Shown here piece after piece: positions 1 through 10,746 of a stretch of 64,000 nt of DNA. Location: contig QANZ01006845.1 in the NCBI GenBank assembly GCA_003254925.1, positions 124,001 through 188,000 of the forward strand. The letters are read 5' to 3'. Position 1 is the first letter of the stretch, and each line of letters begins with the position of its first letter. Position numbers and translations under genes: made by a program. The notes below the pieces were generated by a model. The model was not told where the DNA came from. It was given only the letters and a program-made list of their open reading frames with translations, and made no database searches. Origin of the DNA: Chamaecrista fasciculata (lineage: Eukaryota > Streptophyta > Magnoliopsida > Fabales > Fabaceae).

Positions 1-49
1 ATGCCCAATTGACACTAGCAAAAAAAAAAAAAAGAAACCAAAAAGGCAA

Positions 50-330
50 AAGCATCTTTTGGTCCCCAAATTTTTATATCAAATTTCAATTTAGTCCCGT
101 TTTTTGTTGATTCCATCTTTAATATTTCACATTTTGATCAAATTTATCATTTAACAAACTTTACATTATATATGTCAATAGTTACATAAAATTAGTTGTT
201 AATATTTGACCAAAATGAGAATAAAAGATAAAATTAATAAAAATGTGAAATATTAAGGACAAAATTAAAAAAAATTGTCAATGAAATTATAAATTAATAT
301 AAAGTTTAATGACTAAAGAATACTTTCCCT
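50..330. repeat. AT-rich foldback repeat, 'TTTTGGTCC' type (old copy)
   Basis: The left part reads aagcatcttttggtcccc followed by a 'tcaatttagtccc' module. The right part carries the complementary modules 'aggacaaaatt' and 'agtttaatgactaaag'. The layout matches the copies at 31117-32230, so I group them, but this copy is diverged and I could not fix its ends or a target duplication. Confidence 0.45.
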
Positions 331-687
331 AAAAAAATTATTAAAAGAATACTTTTAAGAAAAAACAAAATAATCCCAATTGACCAATTAACTAAAAGTC
401 AACGTGTAAACTAGGAAGGAACCGCAATTAGATGAGATATTACCAATTATCGTATATGTGTTTTGAGCAAAAAAAAAATATATATCGTACAGGTGGGACG
501 TTTTTCTTCGTAAGTAAATAATATACTAATTTTATATTTATTATATATTCAAAATTCAAGTATTTGCAAAAATAAAATCTTGATTTTAGGTAGTCTTATT
601 TCTGGAACCTTCTTGAAGCCGTTTCGTGTTGGTTCCGACGACATCACCGGAGCGGCTGGTAGATCTGTTGCATTCTGCGAGGCAGCC

Positions 688-2144
688 ATGGAGGATGAGT
701 TTGAGTTTCCCGGCGAAGTTCCTCCTTCTTTCGATCGTGTGGTATTACATCTTCTCAATGCTATTATTATCATTATCATTTAGATCCAGGTGAAATTCAA
801 TCAGTTATATGCATATTATTTCTCCTTCCGTCCGCATTATTGAAATCCGATCTACAATTATCCGCCTTATTATTGTTTCTATTTTTCTTTGAAAAGGTTA
901 AGATGGATTTTGTTATAATGGCTCAAAGCATGCATTCAGATGAGCGTCTTCTCATATACCTTGATTCATGAAAAATTTGGAATGTTGTATTTAATTTTTC
1001 AGTGGCCTGTATAGAACCTGAAAAGAGACTTTTGAAGTTTTATTTGAAGCATAAGCATAAAGCATATTACCAGCGATTGAGAGAAGATTGTCTGCCCTTT
1101 AAATATTGAAACCAGAGAAAATCGGTAACAATTTTGTTTTCTGTTTCACTTTTTAGAAAAGGTTTTGGTTCAGGTGAGTATTCAAATTCAACGAATGAGT
1201 AGAATATTACACATTGATGAGTGTTCCAATTGTCTTCCCTTTGCTTGGGTGCATCTAGATTATGACATTTCAGTTTCAACTTTCAAGTATTAAGAATTGA
1301 CGTTCACTTTTCAACCAATTAGTCAATATGGATGATCAAGATCCAAGAGTAACCAACATTTTGGAGGTAGATAGCAACATTGTAACGCGTTCTTGCACCG
1401 TCCATCTTCAACATTTATTGGTTTAAGGAATATATTTGGCATAGCCCGAAGCCTTTCAAGATGCAGCCATAATTTCCCCTTAACTTGTATTTGAACATTA
1501 AACTTGGTTGGAAGTGAACATTTCTGATAAATTCTCTGTGAGGCAGCTAGTAATTTTCTTCCGCAAATCACAAATGTAACGAGGTCATCATCCATGCAGT
1601 TCCATAACATAATCCTTGTTGTGTAGTTGAGAGATATATAGGAGTCATATGCCCATTGCCAATAAAAAATTATGACCAATCTCAAACGAATCTGAATATA
1701 AACGAAAATCTACATGTAAATTAGGCCATATGAGAATTTTACTTTTTTTTTTTTAAATGAGTGTTTATCCTTTATTCTGTTCACGTTTCTTATGATTTCT
1801 TAAATATTCACGGATTGCTCTTTATTGATGGTTGTGAATACTTGTGTATTTTTTTGCTTTATAATTGTCCTTGTAGCTATCTGATGGTGTCCTTGTGGAA
1901 TTGTGTTATTCTTTAAATGGTTCTATAGGGAGATGTGATTAAGAATTCTGAAGCTCAAGGGATGAACCCAGCATTAATAGTTCTCGTGCTTGTTGGTGGG
2001 CTACTGTTGACATTCCTCATTGGAAATTACGTACTTTACATGTATGCGCAGAAGACCCTTCCGCCTAGAAAGAAGAAGCCTGTCTCCAAGAAAAAGATCA
2101 AAAGGGAGAGACTGAAGCAAGGCATCTCTGCACCGGGAGAGTAG
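688..2144 (+). CDS. S1FA: S1FA-like DNA-binding protein
   Basis: Two coding exons, 688-741 and 1929-2144, joined in phase 0 across a GT-AG intron of about 1.2 kb, give 89 residues. The short N-terminus [18 protein letters not shown] is followed by [18 protein letters not shown], a hydrophobic membrane-like segment (about residues 31-51), and a very basic tail with [12 protein letters not shown] and the family ending PGE. This order and length are those of the plant S1FA family, first described as binding the S1 site of plastid ribosomal protein promoters, with the basic tail as putative nuclear signal and DNA contact. The hydrophobic segment is also a family trait, so a membrane role cannot be excluded. 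The ATG at 688 is chosen because it gives the conserved short N-terminus. The intron holds nothing I recognise. Confidence 0.93.
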
Positions 2145-2838
2145 AGACTTAGAACTACTTTAGGTTCTGACTTCTGTGCTGTGAAAATGTACCGCTCAAA
2201 AAAAAAATAATAATAATCTCTCCTCGTTCTATGGTTTTTTTTTTTCGAGGCTTTGAATTTTCATTTTTCCTATTCTGTTTCTCGTTGCCTAGTTGCTAAC
2301 TTGGTCATATAAGTTGGTGCTTCGGCAATGTAGTTCCATTTCTCACAGTTCAGCATCTGTCTAATTGTCTTGTTCCAACTCTCGCTTTGCATCCGAGAAA
2401 CAAATTCTGCAACTTTCTATTTCTTTACGAGGAAGAAACAAGTTCAATTTGATGAGGGAATACTTTTGGTAGTTGGATCGATACTGTATGACTTTTTTTT
2501 GAATTCTCAAGAGGGAATGGGTGAGGCAAAGTATGACTTTGGGAAGTCTCCGGGTAAGATCTTACATAATTCTCAAGAAGACCATCTATGGGATTATGCA
2601 GATGGTGATTGATGAGGATTGTCACATGGCAGATAGTATGCAGAAGTTTGTGAACGGTTACCAAATTGCCACAATTAGTCGATATTAGTAAAATTTCACT
2701 TATATGAAAATACATGTAAATGTTACTTTTTTATTTTTTAAAGAATAAAAAACAATATACAAAATACGTTTTTATTTTCATAATGTTAAAACTAATAATT
2801 TTTTTAAAAAAAGTTAATTGCAAATTACTAAATTCTTT
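2145..2838. other. 3' flank of S1FA gene, no further gene seen
   Basis: This stretch starts with the probable 3' UTR of the S1FA-like gene. Short open frames at 2370-2612 and 2425-2715 overlap on opposite strands, have ordinary AT-rich composition and no recognisable motif. Nothing else is supported. Confidence 0.5.
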
Positions 2839-3461
2839 TTTCTTTTATGATAAAAAGGGGCTAAAAAGCCCAAAACAGAAACAAAAGAAAAACTAAGAAC
2901 AAGCAAAGCGAGAGATAGAAACCCCTAACATGTCATGCAGAATACTAAGACTCAATCCTCGAGGGACGTCTTTCCAGTTTCCAGTGCTTGAGCCCCAGCT
3001 ATTGCTCCAATCAGCGCACACGTCAGCCTCACGGTAGATGTTTGTGATCTGGACATTCCAATCCTTGCGCAGGAGGGCATGAATTTCAGCAATGATGTTG
3101 AAAATAGTACCCTCTCTTCTACCATGACTATTAATATTATTGACAACCACTTGGGAATCACACTCAAGATGGATCATACGAAAACTCATTTCGAAGACCC
3201 TCCAAAACACTCCATGCCTCAGCAACATAAGCAGAGCCTAGGCCCAAATTTCTAGTAAACCCACAAACCCAATCACCATTATGGCTTCTAATCACACCAC
3301 CACATCCAGCACGGCTTGGGTTATTTTTGGCAGCTCCGTCAGTATTAATCTTCACACTACCTTCAACGGGAGGGTACCAACGAACCTGCAATTCAGTCAT
3401 TGGCTTAGGAGCAATAAAATTTACAATTGGGGGAGGCATGAAGAGATTTACTAAATTCTTT
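2825..3461 (-). mobile_element. 5'-truncated LINE insertion with RNase H domain and 14-bp target duplication
   Basis: The 14-bp direct repeat ttactaaattcttt occurs at 2825-2838 and 3448-3461 and brackets an insert of about 609 bp. On the minus strand the insert ends in an A-rich run next to the left repeat, as expected for a LINE 3' end. It starts abruptly, so it is 5'-truncated. The insert encodes the C-terminal RNase H domain common in plant LINEs (see the pseudogene entry). The duplication, A-rich tail and truncation together support target-primed reverse transcription. Confidence 0.85.
2893..3439 (-). pseudogene. LINE-derived RNase H domain, frameshifted
   Basis: Two minus-strand frames (3439-3164 and 3228-2893) together form a plant retroelement-type RNase H domain. 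The first has the sheet with INTDGAAKNNPSRAGCGGVI and the helix start YVAEAWSVLEGL; the second continues with MIHLECDSQVVV and ends with the READVCADW region. The catalytic acidic residues are visible: Asp in NTDGA, Glu in AEAW, Asp in ECDSQ and a C-terminal Asp. The frame changes between about 3185 and 3225, so the copy is broken. No reverse transcriptase or endonuclease domain remains upstream, which fits the 5' truncation. Confidence 0.85.
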
Positions 3462-4640
3462 GATAGGTCAAAGTCTCAAATCCGTCTCTTATACGTAGGG
3501 TAGATTTAAAATTAGTCTTTTATCTCTTAACAAAAAAAAATAGTCTTTTTTTTTTTTTATTTCATGGTCTCACATGTTTTCAAAATGTTTTTAATTGGTC
3601 TTAAAATATTGAATGTGGTTATATTTCTATCATTTCAAGCTCAAATGTGATAAATTTAAAGGTACGAGTGTCTTTTGACGAGTATTTTGGAACCATTAAC
3701 AAATAAAATCAACTTGAATCTCCGAAGTGAGTAACTTGTTTCACAGCCAATAAGTGAAATTGATCATATCTACCTTGTTTCATGTTCGAATGCGATGAAT
3801 TTAAAATTATGTGCTAATTAATAAAGATTTTTTTTTCTCTTTCTAGTTAAAATCACTAATAAATATGGTCAAATTATATCTCGAAAATATTTTTAAAACC
3901 AATTTAAAACATCATAGAAACATATAAAACCAATTTAAAATAAAAGACCAATTTGAAACTTACCCCAAGAAACCAATGACTTTGGCGTTCTTTGATATTA
4001 AGTATCATGTCTATTTTCATAAAAAGAAGCCAGTCATTACTGGATTGATTAAGAAATTCAAATTACTAGTGGATAAAACAAAAAAAAAAAAAAGAATAAA
4101 TCGATGGCGGCGAGGGAATGTTAAGTATCCGTATCTCAGGTGACAGCAGCCAAGCGTTAAAAATCTACGTCCTGGCTGGCTCCGAAGGAAAATGGAAGGT
4201 TCGGTACTAACTACTAAAGACCATTGTCACAGCTTAGGATACGATACCTTTGCAACGCCTTTTGTCACAGCTTAGGACATTAGGCTGCACCAAGACCTAA
4301 GTTTCCTCTAAATTCGTGCCTTGTAATCTGAAAAGCTAGTGTTGCGGGGGAATGCTCAACAGGTACATCCCCTTATTGTAGCACATTCTCGTTATTCGGC
4401 TTAATGAACCAAGGAATAGCAATCACGCACAGAAACTGGGCCGAAGTTCCTCAGGGATTATTACAATCCAAAATACAATACGATATAAACTTTACAGATA
4501 TCATGAATAGAATAACAGACAAACTGACAAATGACAATCTTCACAGAAAAGGTATAACACAGTTGTACGTTAACAAATTATATGTTGTCAACACTCAACA
4601 GTAACATACAGAAATAGCACTCCCAAAATGAATAATATTT
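3462..4640. other. intergenic stretch, 3' flank of the PLAC8-type gene
   Basis: AT-rich DNA with no supported coding frame. A weak 'gaccaatttgaaac / accaatttaaaat' phrase near 3890-3970 resembles decayed foldback arms. The last part, from about 4400, is probably the 3' UTR of the minus-strand gene that ends at 4641. Confidence 0.4.
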
Positions 4641-7186
4641 TCAAGCCCCACGTCCCATGGACTGCTCTGCCGGGGGAATCATAACCAAGACTGGATGAGC
4701 ATTAAAACCAGGATGGGGTTGCCTACGGCGAAGCTCCCGAGCCTCTTGACAAAGGGCACAGCCGTGACAGAAGACATGGGTAGCAAAATCACAGGCTGAT
4801 TCACACTGTTCACGTTGCACCTCATCATCCAAAAAGCTTCCACAGCACCCACATGACCTGTCAAGTGCCTCACAACTTCCCTGATTGCAAAGACAAAAAT
4901 TTATTCAGTGAACTGAACTCTTACTGTGTTAACAGGTCAACTTATGGGAACCCAAACAGAAAATTGAAAGAGGATGACAATCTCCATCAGAAAAGGAGGA
5001 TGATCCCGTGAGAAATCAGTATTAAGTTAAGCCTCAAAATGAAACAGAATTCTCATTTCCCAATAGAAATGTTGCAGAAAAAAAAAACCCAAGAGGCTAG
5101 TTTTCTCATTTCGCAATATACACTGCCATTTTTAGTCTCCTCCCATCTTTCATTCTTCCTCCAATCAGTTTCTAAGTATCTGCCCTCATCCCCCACTCTC
5201 CACACAACTTTTCAGCTTCCATGCAGCACTACCCTCTGCCCAAATTAGTTACACCATCTCACCCCCTCTGCTTAACATCCGTTCCCCCTCCACCCCAGCT
5301 TAATTCTACACACATACTGACATACATAAGGGGTTTTATCACAGTGGCATGTTTGTGTAGGAAGACTGATCAATACTACACAGGATAATTTTTAGATATA
5401 ATCTAGAATTTGCTTATGCAGGCTACAGCTATAGAACAAAGCAGTTGTTTCCTTAAGACTATCATAATTTCCAAGTAATCTTCAGAAGTTCAGATCCCAG
5501 AAATATGAAGTATGCAATGTGTACTATAGCACAGCACACTAAATTTGAAGCAATAAAAAGTTGATATTTAACACCACTTCAGTTTAAAATAAAGTGAAAG
5601 AAACTTCAAGCAAATAAACTGAAACATCAGCCCCCAGAAAAATCTACATATACGCATCAAATTTGCTCACATAATCCACAATTAGTTGATCTACACCTAA
5701 ATTACTAAAAACAATAAGTTGTAACTTACGTATGCAATCCTTTCTTTCAAGCAAATACTTCGACAATTATAGGATAGGATTACTCCTTTTATTCCTGATA
5801 CTAACCATAGAGGATTCATAAGTAAAAAGGATGTAGCAATATTTTGACTGGATAGAAGTTCACCATAGATACAAGGTCACATGTAAAATGTCAACGGCAA
5901 ACTGTCCAAGTCAAATTGTTCAACATATAATATGACAAGTAACTTCATGTATAATGACAGAGGTTCAACATATCCTCAATCCCCAAGTCATCTTCAATTA
6001 GAAGTTTGGAAACATCGTTTTTTTAAGGTAAAAAAAGTGAGTAACCAACTAACCATCATTCATAAAGGCTACCAGCTTGACAGTTGACACAATACATTAA
6101 TGAATATGCAATATGTCAGTCATACAAAAGCTATGAAGATTGCATTTTAGAAAGAGTACAACAGATACTTTATTTGCCTATTAGAATGCTTTGTTCTTAT
6201 GCATTTTTGTCTTCTATTTTTACATTGTGAATACTTCCTAGATGTGTTGTAAAGAATGGATACTAGCCCGGTAACCATTTTTTACAGCTAAAAGCTCAAG
6301 AGGATAGGAAAGTTTGATGCGTTGAAGATAAGTCAGGATGAACATACATTTAGGACTAGATCAAGTGCAAGGGAGAATACAAAGGAAACTTGCCTCTAGA
6401 TTGAACTTCCGACGAATAGCAGTACGGCTAGGATAAGAAAACCATGGAGCTAAACAGTTCCAGCCAAAAAAGGAATTCCCAATTAAATACAGACCAGTAT
6501 AAGGTAAGCAATGATTGGTAAACATCCCAGGTGTAGATCCAAGCCTCTCAACGTTGCTGCCATATAGCACACAGGGAGCCACACTCCCAAGAAGACCTAG
6601 TCCAAGCATAAGAAAAGTATGAAAACTCGGGAATCAACAAGAAAAACAGGAGAAAAGAAACAAAAACTCAATATCCACAACTAATTTTATTCGATAAAAT
6701 AGAAAAGCAGAGCAATATTAAGAATTCTCACTATATAGAAAGAAAATGATCAGGCCATTTTATTGATTGACCAATCTCCATGAGATTTACAGCACTAGAA
6801 GCAATAATGAAATTCCAAAAGAAGTTTGCAGGTAATTGAAGGGCAGAGAATATACACATTCCAATTTTCAAAATTTTCAAATCGAGAGCAGATCATTGAG
6901 AAATAGACTTACAAACTTCAAGATCGCTACTGCAGAACTCATCATTACGCCCAAGACACGCACAAATGCTAGAGTTCCACTGAGTCCGACCCATCGGCTC
7001 GCCGACCACACTCCCATGACCTAAAGGGAGGCCATCAGCAGTCCAGCCGTAACCATTTACAATAGCAGTCTCCGGTGTTGTTGGATCCGTTTTAGATGTG
7101 GCATTCTTGCTGGCAGTCCTTCCAGCTTCTTGAAGATGCGGGAGAAGAGGATTTGTCTCCTCGCGATTGTCCTCGGTATTAGCCAT
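4641..7186 (-). CDS. PLAC8-family membrane protein (cell number regulator 8-like)
   Basis: Three coding exons, 7186-6913, 6596-6394 and 4880-4641, give 238 residues. The N-terminal part has the plant signature NGYGWTADGLPLGHGSVVGE and then CLGRNDEFCSSDLEVC. Exon 2 continues with LLGSVAPCVLYGSNVERLG, a cysteine-containing hydrophobic PLAC8 core, and GNSFFGWNCLAPWFSYP. Exon 3 has the Cys-rich RSCGCCGSFLDDE and CHGCALCQEARELRRRQPH before the end MGRGA. This is the order of plant cell number regulator 8 / PLAC8 proteins, small membrane proteins linked in other members to organ size and metal transport; the substrate here is unknown. The second intron has a GC donor (AG|GCAAGT) with a normal AG acceptor. 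A foldback element lies about 170 bp upstream of the ATG. Confidence 0.93.
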
Positions 7187-7355
7187 AAGACTTATGAGTT
7201 GATAGATGATTCAAGAAGAAAACCCTAGGATGGTTGAAGAAGATGGATTGGACTGAATTGATTAGAATCTGAATCAGGAAAATTTCAATGACAACTAAAG
7301 TCGGTGGAAGGAAGCAGCGTGTAAATCGATCTTCCTCTCCTTTTCTTTTCTTTGA

Positions 7356-7995
7356 AGGCTTAAGTGCAATTTTGGTCCCTTAACTTTCGCAAAGGTCTCA
7401 ATTTGGTCCTCTAACTTTTTTTGTTGCAATTTTGGTCCCCTAACTTTCGCAAAGGGCTCAATTTGGTCCCCTAACTTTTTTTGTTGCAATTTTGGTCCCT
7501 TAACTTTCGAAAGGTCTCAATTTGGTCCCCTAACTTTTTTTGTTGCAATTTTGGTCCCCTAACTTTTGAAAGCGTCTCACTGTTGGTCACAAGTGCACTT
7601 TTTCCATCCATTATCTGCCGTTAGTGCCGATCTGGCAGGCTGAGTTGGCTGATAACGTGACAAATATAGGTGAAGTGGATTAAAAAAGGACCATTATGCG
7701 GAGACGTTTTCATGACTTGGAAGTGCACTTGGGACCAATAGTGAAATGTTTTCAAGAGTTAGGAGACCAAAATTGCAACAAAACAAGTTAGGGGACTAAA
7801 TTGAGACCTTTACGAAAGTTAAGGGACCAAATTGAGACCTTTGCGAAAGTTAAGGGACCAAAATTGCAACAAAAAAGTTAGGGAACCAAATTGAGACCTT
7901 TGCGAAAGTTAAGGGACCAAAATTGCAACAAAAAAAGTTAGGGGACCAAATTGAGACCTTTGCAAAAGTTAGGGGACTAAAATTGCACTTCACCC
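7356..7995. mobile_element. Mutator-like foldback MITE, family A, with perfect 9-bp target duplication
   Basis: The 9-bp repeat tttctttga is found at 7347-7355 and 7996-8004. The element begins aggcttaagtgcaattttgg and ends with the imperfect reverse complement. Each arm is built of roughly 60-bp subunits: the phrase gcaattttggtcc recurs at 7366, 7426, 7486 and 7545, with the complementary phrase repeated in the right arm. The centre (about 7570-7740) is unpaired or weakly paired. No coding capacity is visible. Length, long inverted arms and 9-bp duplication fit a non-autonomous Mutator-like element. It lies in the promoter or leader region of the PLAC8-type gene. Confidence 0.85.
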
Positions 7996-8384
7996 TTTCT
8001 TTGAATTTATTAATTAATTGAGCAAACGACGACGTTAATTGTTAACTGTGCTTCCATTCTTTATCTTTCTATTCTTCTATTCTTCCGTGCAAATATTCAC
8101 TGTTTTAATGGAGATGTCATTACTCATTAGCTTTGGGATGTATAAAAGTAAATATCATGGTTTTCAAATTTTACAAAATAGTAGATTGTCTTTATTTTTT
8201 ATCCTTAATTCTTAATAATTTTTTTTTGATCCAAATTAATTCTTAATAATGAGAAATAGATAAAAAAAAATTAATTTCTCACTGATTAAATTTTAATTTA
8301 TGGTTTTTTTGGTCAAAAAATTATAAATTTTATTAAGATATTATTTTATGAGAATGATGATAAGAAAAACCGTAAGATACTAAA

Positions 8385-9063
8385 GGCAAAATACCCTTTC
8401 GTACCCTTAACGTTTGGGGTTAGTTTCAGTTATGCCCCTAACGTTTGTTTTGTGTTAGTTATGCCCCCAATGTGAAACGTTGGTGTCAATTATATCCTAA
8501 CTTCAACTTTTTTTGGGCCAAAGTCCTATTTTGGTCCCTCAAGTTTGCTCAAAATTTCGTTTTGGACCCTCAAATCTTTGGCAAACTTTTCGGCGATATA
8601 CACAGCGGCCCCAACAATTACGAAGACTTCAAATCCAAGGTTTTTTGATCTCTTGAGTTCAATGACGGCCTCCATTTCACGAAAAAATGATTGGCAAGCC
8701 GCTGAAAAATTACATAATCATCGAAAAATTACACAATCGTCGAAAATCATATTTCTGGTCATTTGTTCGCAAAATGAATGTCACCATTGAACTCAAGAGG
8801 TCAAAAAACCTTGGATTAAGAGTTTTCGTAATCGTTGGGGACGCCGTGTATCTCGCCGGAAAGTTCGCCGGAGACTTGAGGGACCAAAACGGAACTTTGA
8901 GCAAACTTGAGGGACCAAAATAGGACTTTAGCCCAAAAAAATTGAGGTTAGGGTATAATTGACATCAACGTTTCACATTGAGGGCATAATTGACACAAAA
9001 TAAACGTTAAAAACATAACTGAAATTAACCCCAAACGCAAAGTGCACAAAAGGGTCTTTTGCA
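8385..9063. mobile_element. Mutator-like foldback MITE, family B, with nested second inverted repeat
   Basis: Outer ends are ggcaaaatacccttt on the left and the complementary aaagggtcttttgca on the right. They are flanked by gatactaaa (8376-8384) and aatactaaa (9064-9072), a 9-bp duplication with one mismatch. Outer arms carry repeated 'atgccccyaacgttt' modules. Inside, from about 8516 to 8933, a second pair of arms begins ggccaaagtcctattttggt, the same terminus as the large element at 20636. The inner arms pair over most of their length with a small centre near 8660-8780. No transposase is encoded. Confidence 0.8.
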
Positions 9064-10011
9064 AATACTAAAATATGTTAAAGTTTGTATTCTTTTGTCA
9101 AGATATTTTTACTTAATCCAAAGAAAATGGAAGTATGTTATTGTTTCAAATTCAGAATATAGAAGTGATTAATGTATGATGAAGAATAAAAAAATATATA
9201 AAGAATTCAGGGAAGAAATTGAAGTTTGAAACCCGTGGTTATTTAGCATATATATCCCAAACAAAAAGCCCACAACTTCCCTTTTATCTCAGAAATGGTA
9301 AAACATTACTCCTTCACAATGATGCTTTATTTAGGTAGCATAGCATTACATCCAAAATCACCCCAAAAAACAGCACACGAGTTGTCCTTTGCTTTACACA
9401 CAATCAAGTGATATATCCTCTAATGTTTACCACCAAGTAAAGAATATGAAGATGAGAACAACGTAGGCTTTCCATATACTGAGGTCCCAAATTCCTTCCA
9501 TATCCCAATAAATCGTGCATCCACATATATATATGTAGCAAAATTAGTGACCAAGTTAACTAAACTGCACAGTATGAGTTGGCTTTTCCTAAAGTTCTGG
9601 TTTATAGCACATCCACATATAATTGGTTGAAAAACCCGTGACAATAAAGTTAGATCACATTTTATCCAAAAACAAAGGGAACAAGATACAGTGATCTAAA
9701 TGATAGTTACAAGAGAATTAATTGGAGTACTAGTCCGACTGAAGAACACAGTTGCTTTTTTCTTTCTTTTTTACTATCACCGCACCACACGCTGGTCATT
9801 TAATTAATTTATACAGATTTTTCATATATGAGAAAAAAAGCATGATAAAAGATCCAAATCCCTGACAATACAGAGATGCAGTACTAGTATACTTGTAAAC
9901 CTTTCTCATCCACGGACCTGCAGGTGAAAAGCAATAATAAAGAGAGAAAGAAAGATGAATATAATTAAAAGTAGAGAGTATGTAGGATGGGAATTCAAGG
10001 AGCCAAAATTA
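9064..10011. other. intergenic, probably 3' flank of the small peptide gene
   Basis: No supported coding frame. A good splice-acceptor-like sequence on the minus strand (ttttcacctgcag, about 9932-9920) might introduce a further 3' exon of the peptide gene, but I cannot confirm it. Confidence 0.35.
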
Positions 10012-10410
10012 AGGCTAAAGTGCACTTTTGGTCCCATAACTTTGGCAAAGGTTTCAATTTGGTCCTATAACTTTTTTTGTTGCAATTTTGGTCTCATAAC
10101 TTTTGAAAACGTCTCACCGTTGGTCCCAATACTGATTTCCATTTATTATCTGCCGCTAAAGATGATCTGACATACTGAGTTGGATGATGACGTGGCAAAT
10201 ATGGGTGAAGTCATGGGATGGATGGAAATCAGCTTTGGACCAACAGTGAGACGTTTTTAGAAGTTATGGGACCAAAATTGCTACAAAAAAAGTTATGAGA
10301 CCAAATTGAGACCTTTGCCAAAGTTATTGGACCAAAACTGCAACAAAAAAAGTTATGGGACGAAATTGAAACCTTTGTCAAAGTTATGGGACCAAAAGTG
10401 CACTTTAACC
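10012..10410. mobile_element. Foldback MITE, family A, abutting the peptide gene's stop codon
   Basis: Left end aggctaaagtgcacttttgg and right end gaccaaaagtgcactttaac are near-perfect complements. The arms repeat 'gttgcaattttggt' and 'aaaggtttcaatttggtcc' modules, and the centre resembles that of the 7356 copy. No convincing target duplication was found. The right end touches the minus-strand stop codon of the gene at 10411-10746. Confidence 0.75.
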
Positions 10411-10746
10411 TTAATTAAAAGAGTTAGAGCTTGCCTTGTGTTGTTTAGGATGAGGCTGCAGAGAGGTTTTAGGATGATTGGAATGAGCAGGTGGAGGAGT
10501 GGAGGAGTGAGTCTCAGGACCTCTATAATCAATCTCATATATCTCTGATGATTCCAATACTACTCGTGATGCCCCTACAACATACATGTACATAAGTACA
10601 CCACCACAAATTAAATAAAGAAAGATCGAGGAGCAAGGTGTTTAATTTGTAAGGAAATTAATCAAACCTGGAGAGAGGATGATGAGAAAGAGGAAGAAGC
10701 AAGCAGTGAAGAAGGTGGACCTAAGCTCCACATGTACATATGGCAT
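10411..10746 (-). CDS. small secreted-peptide precursor (unknown family)
   Basis: Two exons, 10746-10668 and 10574-10411, separated by a 93-bp GT-AG intron, give an 80-residue product. The N-terminus MPYVHVELRSTFFTACFF continues into LFLIILSPGGASR, a clear signal peptide with hydrophobic core at about residues 11-25 and likely cleavage near residues 27-29. The mature part is short, without cysteines, and rich in Pro, His and Ser; it contains YEIDYRGPETHSSTPPP. This layout is typical of plant peptide-hormone-like precursors, where a short conserved motif is processed out. I do not recognise the family with certainty. The stop codon TAA lies at the very end of a foldback element, so the present C-terminus may differ from the ancestral one. 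Without transcript evidence the model rests on the signal peptide, clean splice sites and matching phases. Confidence 0.68.

Noticed and set aside
8445..8923. Overlapping short frames on both strands
   Set aside because: They are produced by the inverted arms of the 8385-9063 foldback.
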